This document shows, piece after piece, positions 1 to 4,794 of a DNA stretch of 6,164 bases. Positions within the stretch are counted from its first letter, which is position 1; the number at the start of each line of letters is the position of its first letter. The position numbers were made by a program, and so were the translations under genes. The stretch spans positions 1-6,164 of the forward strand of contig VBLM01000493.1 in the NCBI GenBank assembly GCA_005879095.1, given 5' to 3'. The notes beneath the pieces were generated by a model that worked only from the letters and a program-made list of their open reading frames with translations, ran no database searches and was not told the origin of the DNA. The DNA comes from Deltaproteobacteria bacterium (GTDB lineage Bacteria > Myxococcota > Myxococcia > Myxococcales > 40CM-4-68-19).

Positions 1-944
1 GAGCGAAACGAAGCGATCAGCGCCTGCACCTCTCCGGGGACCGCCGCGACCGCGCCCGCCTGGTACACCCGGGTCAGCGGCACTCCCGCGTCGACGACCG
101 CCAGGATCGACGACCGCGGCCGCGTCCGCCGCAGCCCCTCCACGGCCTCCACCGCCACGCTTCCCGCGCGCAAGTCGAGCAGCACCACCGGTGCGCCCTC
201 CCCGGGCGGCGCCGTCCCCGCGTCGCGCAGGTTGACCGGAACCACGGTCGCCTCGGGCAGCGCCTGGGCCAGCTTCTCGGCGATCTGCCGGTCGGCCGAG
301 ACGACCTGCAACCTCACCCGCCGCTCGACCGGCGGCGTCACCGGCGTGATCTTCTGTGTCGGCGGCTTGATCGGCGCGACCCCGAGCGCGGGCGTAGAAA
401 CCGGCGACGTCTTCGGTTTGGCGCGCTCCGCGTCGCGGTTGCGCTCGTCGAATACCCGCAGCGCGTCGAGCAGGACCATCTGCGTGTCGAGGTTCAGGTG
501 CCGGATGACGTCGCCGGGAACGACCGCGATGTCGTCGATGGGCTTCAAGTCGTCGAGCGCGAACTGAAAGGTGCCGTGCGACCACGTCACCAGATCGTAG
601 ACGGTGTGCTCGATCTGCTGCTCGACCGCGCCGTACATCGTTTCCGGCGTGACTGCTTTCATCGCCACCAGAATCTGCCCCAGCGACCGCCGCGGCTGCT
701 CCGCCTCCTGCACTTTCAGAGCAGCCTGCAGCGTGGCAGGATCGATCGCGCCCGCATCGAGCAAAAGCTCCCCGAGCCGTTTCGACGCCGGACCCGTGGC
801 GTTGACGATGCGCCCCTTGTGGAAAGCGATCTCCGCCGTGGCTTCGCCGCTCTGCAGGGTCAGCGTTCCGGTCCGTCCTCCCAGATGGATGAACTGGAGG
901 GTGTCCGCGACCGAAACGTCTTCGAGATTGCCGGTGAGGCTCAC
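1..944 (-). CDS. DUF4388 (PATAN) protein with degenerate receiver domain, C-terminus cut by window edge
   Basis: Reads from GTG at 944 off the left edge; 314 codons are visible. The start overlaps the GAF gene's stop as GTGA, with AGG six bases upstream. Residues 2-50 match the DUF4388/PATAN beta region (LTGNLEDVSVADTLQFIHL, then RTGTLTL and FHKGRIVNA). The helical stretch 56-110 holds two LG-type motifs, the first R56-L57-G58 to L72, L76 and Q79, the second from L88-G89 to Q110, resembling T2SSE_N/MshEN repeats. The domain closes near WSHGTFQF (121-128). After a Pro/Thr-rich linker (about 165-205), residues 208-314 look like a receiver: D218 at the end of strand 1 and D257 in VVLLDLR at the phosphoacceptor position. 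The second acidic residue, the Thr/Ser and the conserved Lys are missing. PATAN followed by REC is the order seen in PatA-type regulators. It probably acts as a cytoplasmic output or adaptor protein taking signals from the genes before it. The family is clear; the function is inferred. Confidence 0.87.
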   Translation of the reverse strand, partial: MSLTGNLEDVSVADTLQFIHLGGRTGTLTLQSGEATAEIAFHKGRIVNATGPASKRLGELLLDAGAIDPATLQAALKVQEAEQPRRSLGQILVAMKAVTPETMYGAVEQQIEHTVYDLVTWSHGTFQFALDDLKPIDDIAVVPGDVIRHLNLDTQMVLLDALRVFDERNRDAERAKPKTSPVSTPALGVAPIKPPTQKITPVTPPVERRVRLQVVSADRQIAEKLAQALPEATVVPVNLRDAGTAPPGEGAPVVLLDLRAGSVAVEAVEGLRRTRPRSSILAVVDAGVPLTRVYQAGAVAAVPGEVQALIASFR

Positions 945-1465
945 GTCGGCCTGCGCACCAGCTTGACCAGGCTCTCCAGCGTCTTGAGCTTGCGGTCGGT
1001 GGTCGAATAGACGCGCGCCGCGAACAGCGCCGACGCCGCATGGGCCGCGAGCAGGTCGAGAAGGTCGCGATCCTCCGGCTTGAGCGCCTCCTTGTGCTCG
1101 AAGAGCTTCAGGAGCACCAGCGCGCCCACCGTCGTGCCCTGGACCATGAGCGGCACGCAGGCCAGCGCCTCCGACCCTTCGATGGGACCGATGCGCAGCA
1201 CACCGTCCGACAAAGTCGCATCGACCGCCGGATCGCCGCCGCCGTAGATGCCGTTGGTATAGAGGCCGCTCTTGTCGTCCTCCATCCCCTGCGAGAGCGC
1301 GATCTCGCACTCGCCGCTCTCCGTCTCCTTCCAGAAGAGGAGCACGAACCGCTCGGCGCCGAGCAGGTTGATGGCGATCTCGGCGATGGTCGACTGCACC
1401 TCGGCCGGATCGAGCGTCGCGTGCAGCTGGTAGGTGGCGACATAGAGGTTCATCAGCCGCCCCAC
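941..1465 (-). CDS. GAF-domain protein (downstream part of a gene split by an amber codon)
   Basis: 174 residues if read from GTG 1465. The GAF fold runs through about residues 10-155: helix NLYVATYQLHATLDPAEV, strand ERFVLLFWKE, ALACVPLMVQGTTVGALVLL, and the closing helix DLLDLLAAHAASALFAARVY. GAF domains bind small ligands such as cyclic nucleotides or serve as dimer modules; nothing visible identifies the ligand. An in-frame TAG lies at 1516-1514, and the 16 codons between it and this start read as ordinary coding sequence (coiled-coil-like, almost all ending in G or C), so the ancestral gene probably began at GTG 1678 and encoded 245 residues. If the stop is genuine, the GAF part could be made by restart at GTG 1465 or at ATG 1453; an AGGTGG eight bases before the ATG is a usable ribosome-binding site. 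The end overlaps the DUF4388 start by four bases. GAF assignment is firm, the start is uncertain. Confidence 0.85.
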   Translation of the reverse strand: MGRLMNLYVATYQLHATLDPAEVQSTIAEIAINLLGAERFVLLFWKETESGECEIALSQGMEDDKSGLYTNGIYGGGDPAVDATLSDGVLRIGPIEGSEALACVPLMVQGTTVGALVLLKLFEHKEALKPEDRDLLDLLAAHAASALFAARVYSTTDRKLKTLESLVKLVRRPT

Positions 1466-1513
1466 CTGGTGTTCGTACTCGGCGAGCTTCGCCGACAGCT
1501 CGCGCCGGTCGGA

Positions 1514-1678
1514 CTACACGTCAGCGAGCCGCGCGTGCAAGTCGGCATCGGTCTCGGCCGGCTGCTTCGCGTCGAGCTGCCGGGCCAGCTCGGCGGCGCG
1601 GTCGAGCGTCGCCCGCAGCTCGTCGAGCGCGCTCCCTAGTCCGGGCGGCAAGGTCGTCGTCGGCATCCGCGTGCTCAC
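1514..1678 (-). pseudogene. N-terminal coiled-coil part of the GAF gene, ended by an in-frame TAG
   Basis: GTG at 1678 overlaps the stop of the receiver gene as GTGA, the same arrangement as between the GAF and DUF4388 genes. It encodes 54 residues beginning VSTRMPTTTLPPGLGSALDE. They are rich in Leu, Ala, Arg and Asp at helical spacing, and end LHARLADV before TAG (1516-1514). After the TAG the same frame continues with SDRRELSAKLAEYEHQ and then the GAF domain, keeping the leucine spacing. The whole 1678-941 reading frame (246 codons including the final stop) therefore looks like one gene with one nonsense codon. A helical N-terminus before GAF is a common layout. A sequencing error, a real recent null or partial-function allele, or two separately made polypeptides are all possible. 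Confidence 0.72.
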
Positions 1679-2046
1679 GCCGCTGCCGTCAGCCGCTCGA
1701 TGGCCCCGAGCAGCTCTTCGTTCCGAAATGGCTTCTTCACGTACGCGGCGGCGCCGGAAGCAAGGGCCTTTTCCGCGTCCTTGTCCGCCCCTTCGGTGGT
1801 GACGACGATCACCGGAATCTTCGCCAGCCGGGCATCCGCCTTCACCGCGGCGAGAAACTCGAGCCCGTTCATCCGCGGCATGTTCACGTCGAGCAGGATC
1901 AGGTCCACGTCGCTGTTCTCGGCTAGCCGGTCGAGGCCCTCGCGCCCGTCGTACGCGTGTACGAGCGGGTACTGCCTGAGCATCATCTCGAACATCCGAT
2001 GCAGCAGCTTGGAGTCGTCGACGACGAGGACTTTCCGCGGTTTCAT
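1675..2046 (-). CDS. CheY-like single-domain response regulator
   Basis: 123 residues, the usual length of a stand-alone receiver, with no output domain. All signature residues are present: acidic pair D10-D11 (VLVVDDS) for metal, phosphoacceptor D53 (LILLDVNMP), T83 (VIVVTTE), Y102 as the switch aromatic, and K105 in VKKPF. It should accept phosphate from a histidine kinase; none is in the window, so the kinase lies elsewhere or further along the cluster. It probably signals by protein contact, and the PATAN-receiver protein two genes downstream is a natural candidate partner by analogy with PatA/CheY pairs. ATG 2046 is chosen because the protein starts right at strand 1; an AGGA sits 12 bases upstream, rather far. 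The 54-base gap before it has a candidate promoter and a palindrome. Its stop overlaps the GAF gene's GTG start by four bases. Confidence 0.95.
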   Translation of the reverse strand: MKPRKVLVVDDSKLLHRMFEMMLRQYPLVHAYDGREGLDRLAENSDVDLILLDVNMPRMNGLEFLAAVKADARLAKIPVIVVTTEGADKDAEKALASGAAAYVKKPFRNEELLGAIERLTAAA

Positions 2047-2057
2047 GGGCTGGCGGC

Positions 2058-2086
2058 ATCCTGCGTTGGGGACTCAGGTGAGTCAA
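2058..2086 (-). promoter_or_regulatory. Weak candidate promoter before the receiver gene
   Basis: Minus-strand TTGACT (2086-2081) and CAGGAT (2063-2058) are spaced by 17 bases in the only break between the TPR and receiver genes. The -35 is good, the -10 poor. A transcript from it would begin within a few bases of ATG 2046 and so be nearly leaderless; the AGGA inside the -10 box is also the only ribosome-binding-site candidate, so the two readings compete. Confidence 0.25.
2071..2084. promoter_or_regulatory. Palindrome GACTCA-GG-TGAGTC, possible operator
   Basis: Perfect six-base inverted repeat with a two-base centre, located in the 54-base gap before the receiver gene and overlapping the candidate -35 box. 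The placement is that of a repressor site. A single short palindrome can arise by chance, and no regulator is known. Confidence 0.3.
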
Positions 2087-2100
2087 GAATTCCGTGGAAC

Positions 2101-2406
2101 TTAAAGCGTTTCCAGCGCTGAGGTGAGCTCCGAGAGTGTGTGCGTGTCGCCCTTTCTGCGCGCCAGATCCTGCCCGTTGCGCAGCGTCTCGCGCGCCGCG
2201 TCGATGCGGCCGAGCGCCTGCTCGAGCATGCCCAGCTGCAGGAAGGCGGCCAGGTAATCGGGTTTGCGCTTCAAGAGCTCGTGAAGCTCACTGGCGGCGC
2301 CGGCGTTGTCGCCCTTTCCTTTCAACTCGAGGGCCAACGCATACCGCGGAAACGGCTCGTCCGGCTGCGCGGCGATGAACTTCCGCAGCTGATCGATGCG
2401 ATCCAT
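2101..2406 (-). CDS. Small TPR-repeat protein
   Basis: 101 residues, almost entirely helical, forming about two and a half to three tetratricopeptide units (roughly 1-34, 35-68, 69-101). TPR spacing is visible in PRYALALELKGKGDNAGAA and in YLAAFLQLGMLEQALGRIDA, with the characteristic Gly/Ala and Leu/Tyr positions and the G-D/G-R turn between helices. No signal peptide or membrane segment, so it is probably a cytoplasmic scaffold. The ATG directly follows the hydrolase stop (TGAATG), and GGAG lies six bases before it, so it should be translated together with the hydrolase. Partner unknown; a docking role between the hydrolase or FHA protein and the downstream regulators is a guess from position. 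A closing Pro-rich or catalytic extension is absent. Confidence 0.85.
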   Translation of the reverse strand: MDRIDQLRKFIAAQPDEPFPRYALALELKGKGDNAGAASELHELLKRKPDYLAAFLQLGMLEQALGRIDAARETLRNGQDLARRKGDTHTLSELTSALETL

Positions 2407-3102
2407 TCAGAGCTCCAGGAAATCGAGATCGTCGCACACCTTCACGCCGGCTTCACGGACTTCGCTGCCCGCATGGCCGAGCATCAACGGGGGCAGCTTC
2501 ATCTTGCGGAGTCGCTCCCACGCGAGGTGACGATCGGAATCTTGCGACAAATACGTACACTCGGCGCACAGCAGGCGCGCGCCGTCGCAAAGGCCGTCGG
2601 GGATCGCGCCAGTGTCGCCGGTGAAGGCGATGTCGCCGATGCGCAGCGACAGGGCGATGTCCGGCGGCGTCATGTGCTGCGCCGCCAAGGCGCGCACTTC
2701 CCGGCCGGCGAGCGCCGCCGACTCGCCCGGCCGAAGCTCGTGAACTGTCAGAGGAAAGGGGAGCGGCTTCTCGGCGGCGCGCCGGTAGCAGGCCGCCCAG
2801 AGCGCGTGCAGCCGATCGCGGGTGCCTGGCGGGCCGCTGGCGATCAAGGGCGCGGTCCGGTGAGATCGATGGACGGCGTCGACGAGCAGGAACGGCCATC
2901 CGCCGATGTGGTCGCCGTGCAGGTGCGTGAAGTGCACGGCCTGCAGGCGATCCGGATCGAACCGCAATCTTTTCAAGGCCATCAAGCCGGTCGCGCCGAA
3001 ATCGACGGCGTACGCGCCCTTGTCGTCCTCGATCAGCCAGCAGGTGTGCCCGCGGCCCGCCGAAAAGAACGCGTCCGCCGATCCCAGCGCGGTCACTCTC
3101 AT
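2407..3102 (-). CDS. RNase Z-like metallo-beta-lactamase-fold hydrolase
   Basis: 231 residues from ATG 3102, which overlaps the preceding gene's stop as ATGA; the open frame extends further upstream, but only this start gives the family N-terminus MRVTALGSADAF. Binuclear metal ligands can all be seen: H60, H62, D64 and H65 in FTHLHGDHIGG, H143 in AQHMTPPDIALSLRI, D163 in FTGDTG, and H210 in MLGHAG. The layout with S152 after H143 resembles the RNase Z/arylsulfatase/cyclic-nucleotide phosphodiesterase branch rather than beta-lactamases. It lacks the long exosite arm of true tRNase Z and is shorter than that enzyme, so tRNA 3' processing is less likely. In a signalling operon next to a GAF gene, cleavage of a phosphodiester or nucleotide signal is attractive but inferred. 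No signal peptide; cytoplasmic. The stop abuts the TPR gene's ATG. Confidence 0.88.
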   Translation of the reverse strand: MRVTALGSADAFFSAGRGHTCWLIEDDKGAYAVDFGATGLMALKRLRFDPDRLQAVHFTHLHGDHIGGWPFLLVDAVHRSHRTAPLIASGPPGTRDRLHALWAACYRRAAEKPLPFPLTVHELRPGESAALAGREVRALAAQHMTPPDIALSLRIGDIAFTGDTGAIPDGLCDGARLLCAECTYLSQDSDRHLAWERLRKMKLPPLMLGHAGSEVREAGVKVCDDLDFLEL

Positions 3103-3542
3103 TTCTGCACCATCGCCAGCAGCTTCTCGATCACGTTCGGCTGTCTCAAGTGGATCTCGCGCCGCAGCCGTTCGAGATCGTGCAGCGGGGCTTCCAGCAC
3201 TGTCTCGAGCCGCTCGCCGCACGAGGTCCAGCGCAAGTGAAGCGCTCCCCGCTCGATCGCGGCGTCCTCGACGCCAGAAAGCGGGATCGCCAGCCTTCCC
3301 ACGACGAGCGCCGCGGGCGTGCAGAAGACGTCGGCGTCACGGGCGCCCACTAGAGGCGCCGGGAGACCGTCGGCAAACGCGGTCGTCTGACGCATGCGCA
3401 GCTCGACGATGCGCTCGCCGTCGGCCGGGGGCTGCGCCGCGAGCACGCGCCGGGTCCGCGCCCGGATCCGCCGTTCGACGAAAAGCAGCGCGCCGGCGAC
3501 CAGAACGATCGCGAGCGCGCCGAAGATCAGGACGAATTTCAC
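3099..3542 (-). CDS. Small single-span membrane protein, possible PH-like cytoplasmic domain
   Basis: 147 residues from GTG 3542, which shares one base with the FHA gene's TAG stop (TAGTG). A reading frame open further upstream overlaps the FHA gene and gives an Arg/Gln-rich shadow, so the GTG is preferred. Residues 3-22 are a transmembrane helix (FVLIFGALAIVLVAGALLFV), followed by a strongly basic run (ERRIRARTRR) that favours a cytoplasmic C-terminus. Residues about 65-130 alternate as beta strands and end in a helix: DADVFCTPAALVVG, AIPLSGVEDAAI, ALHLRWTSCGERLETVLEA, then LHDLERLRREI. This order recalls bacterial PH-like domains, which sit on membrane proteins and bind protein partners, but the match is only by pattern. 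Two cysteines (C74, C108) lie in the domain. No family name can be given with certainty. Tight coupling suggests it works with the FHA membrane protein. Confidence 0.78.
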   Translation of the reverse strand: MKFVLIFGALAIVLVAGALLFVERRIRARTRRVLAAQPPADGERIVELRMRQTTAFADGLPAPLVGARDADVFCTPAALVVGRLAIPLSGVEDAAIERGALHLRWTSCGERLETVLEAPLHDLERLRREIHLRQPNVIEKLLAMVQK

Positions 3543-4687
3543 TACTCGGCCGGAGCTTCGCCCGAGCCTCCGCCGGCTACCTCGTCGAGCTCCTTCAGCT
3601 TCTCCTCGACGGCATTCTTGGCCTTGTCGAAGTTCTTGTTGCAGCTGACGAGCACTTCGCCTGCGGTCTTGGCCTGCACACCCTTGTCTACAGCGGGGCA
3701 CACGGCCTTGTTCCCCTGCAAGAAAGCCTGGTCGAGCGCGGTGGCATAGCCGTTGGTCGCCTGCCCCAGCTTCTTCCAGTCGGCGATGAAGGTGTTGGTC
3801 ACCTGCGAGCGTTGCTCGACCAGGTCCTGCGCCTCGGCGACGCGGTTCTTCATCTCCGCATCGGCGATCTGCTCGGCCGACCCGGTCAACGCCTGCGCCG
3901 AAGCCGACGACTGCGCCGCGAACTGCGAAATCGACGTCGCGATGCGGTCATACGTCTTGGCCAGCTCGCGATAGCCGCCCACCTCGCGCCGGGCTTCCTC
4001 GCCCTTCGGTGCCGACGCGCAGGTCGGCCGGCCGAGCGTGTTCAGGGTCCTGGCCACATCGGCCACCTTGTCCACCGCCGCCGCGCACGGCTTGGCCTTC
4101 TGTCCCTCGCGCGCCGCGCCCACGAACGCCGCCAGCGTCGCCAGGTCGCGCTTCCGCTGCTGCTTCTTCTTCAACCACAGCCCGCCGCCGATGCCGACGC
4201 CGGCCAGCACCAGGACGCCGACGATGATCAGCGCCAGAATCTTGGGGGACATGCCCGCGTCGGGGCGCTTGCGGCCGCCGACCACGTCGACGCGGATGGA
4301 GGTCTGCCCGCAGCGAAGCACGTCGCCGTCGTAGAGCTCGACGTCCTCTACCCGCTCGCCGTTGAGCCAGATGCCGTTGGCCGAGCCCAGGTCCTTGACC
4401 CGGATCTCGCCGTTGATCTTGCTGATCTCGGCGTGCTTGCCGGACATCGAGCTGTCCTTGACCGAGATCTCGCCGTTGATCTTGCTGATCTCGGCGTGCT
4501 TGCCGGACATCGAGCTGTCCTTGACCGAGATTTCGCAGGCGTCGGAACGGCCGATGACGACCGTGATCGACCGCATCGGGGAGGCTTTCTCGACCCCGTT
4601 GGGGCCCTTCACGATGAAGTTCGCCGACACCCCGTCGAGGAGGGCGGGATTGATCATCTCTGTTTTCGGAGGTCCTTCTTCGCCCAT
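3542..4687 (-). CDS. FHA-domain membrane protein carrying an internal 21-residue duplication
   Basis: 381 residues from ATG 4687, with GAGGA five bases upstream, the clearest ribosome-binding site in the window. The FHA domain spans about 22-137: GRS (46-48), SxxH (S61-H64), and SANG with N104 and G105, residues that in this family bind phosphothreonine. Residues 52-72 are repeated exactly as 73-93, so a second SxxH segment (S82-H85) is present; without one copy the domain would read as an ordinary FHA. Residues 149-172 are a membrane helix with basic residues on both sides (RKR before, KKKQQRKR after), so orientation is ambiguous, although an FHA domain should face the cytoplasm. The C-terminal 200 residues are mostly helical, with four cysteines (201, 223, 330, 349) that could form disulfides if exported, and a Gly/Glu/Pro tail. 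It likely senses Ser/Thr kinase phosphorylation at the membrane; no kinase is in the window. Confidence 0.93.
   Translation of the reverse strand: MGEEGPPKTEMINPALLDGVSANFIVKGPNGVEKASPMRSITVVIGRSDACEISVKDSSMSGKHAEISKINGEISVKDSSMSGKHAEISKINGEIRVKDLGSANGIWLNGERVEDVELYDGDVLRCGQTSIRVDVVGGRKRPDAGMSPKILALIIVGVLVLAGVGIGGGLWLKKKQQRKRDLATLAAFVGAAREGQKAKPCAAAVDKVADVARTLNTLGRPTCASAPKGEEARREVGGYRELAKTYDRIATSISQFAAQSSASAQALTGSAEQIADAEMKNRVAEAQDLVEQRSQVTNTFIADWKKLGQATNGYATALDQAFLQGNKAVCPAVDKGVQAKTAGEVLVSCNKNFDKAKNAVEEKLKELDEVAGGGSGEAPAE
4403..4528 (-). repeat. Perfect 63-bp tandem duplication within the FHA gene
   Basis: Two directly adjacent, identical 63-base units, 4403-4465 and 4466-4528, each encoding the 21 residues EISVKD to KING. 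Because 63 is divisible by three, the frame is kept. A third, diverged partial copy of the unit edge (encoding EIRVKD, about 4391-4409) lies just after the duplication in the coding direction, so an ancestral gene had EISVKD and EIRVKD about 63 bases apart. Confidence 0.97.
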
Positions 4688-4740
4688 GGATTTCCTCGTT
4701 CAAAACGGCTAGTTGTTCGAGCCGATTCGGTGGAAATCCA
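4687..4740 (-). repeat. Nine-base inverted repeat around the FHA gene leader
   Basis: Plus-strand tggatttcc (4687-4695) and ggaaatcca (4732-4740) are perfect reverse complements. In mRNA this would pair a segment next to the candidate -10 box with the GGAAATCCA that contains part of the ribosome-binding site and the first base of the start codon. A smaller hairpin, CGGCT/AGCCG with a 9-base loop (4706-4724), lies inside the loop and is followed by TTTT on the minus strand, too short for a convincing terminator. Confidence 0.4.
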
Positions 4741-4768
4741 GCGTAGAGGGGACCGCCACTTCGGTCAA
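4740..4768 (-). promoter_or_regulatory. Candidate sigma-70-type promoter for the FHA operon
   Basis: On the minus strand TTGACC (4768-4763) is followed after 17 bases by TACGCT (4745-4740). The -35 matches the consensus at five of six positions, the -10 at three of six. It lies in the 107-base gap between the RskA-like gene and the FHA gene, giving a leader of about 45 bases to ATG 4687. No terminator with a long U run separates the genes. Confidence 0.42.
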
Positions 4769-4794
4769 GCTGGGAAAACCGCTTGGCTGCTTGG

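Noticed and set aside
498..1010. Plus-strand open frames opposite the DUF4388 gene
   Set aside because: The minus frame from 944 encodes a clear DUF4388 domain; the plus products are shadow-like.
1679..2086. Upstream extension of the GAF gene frame through the receiver gene
   Set aside because: It is the shadow of the receiver gene; the real start is GTG 1678 at the GTGA overlap.
3103..3222. Longer hydrolase start 40 residues upstream
   Set aside because: The extra residues are Arg/Ala-rich and overlap the preceding gene; ATG 3102 gives the family N-terminus and the common ATGA overlap.
2140..3240. Plus-strand open frame of 366 codons opposite the TPR and hydrolase genes
   Set aside because: Antisense to two well-supported genes, no recognisable domain and no ribosome-binding site.
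3543..3701. Longer start for the small membrane protein
   Set aside because: The extension overlaps the FHA gene, is rich in Arg/Gln, and precedes the membrane helix unnaturally; GTG 3542 fits the coupling pattern.
4706..4724. Hairpin followed by TTTT as terminator of the RskA-like gene
   Set aside because: The stem is five pairs with a nine-base loop and the U run is only four, too weak to call.
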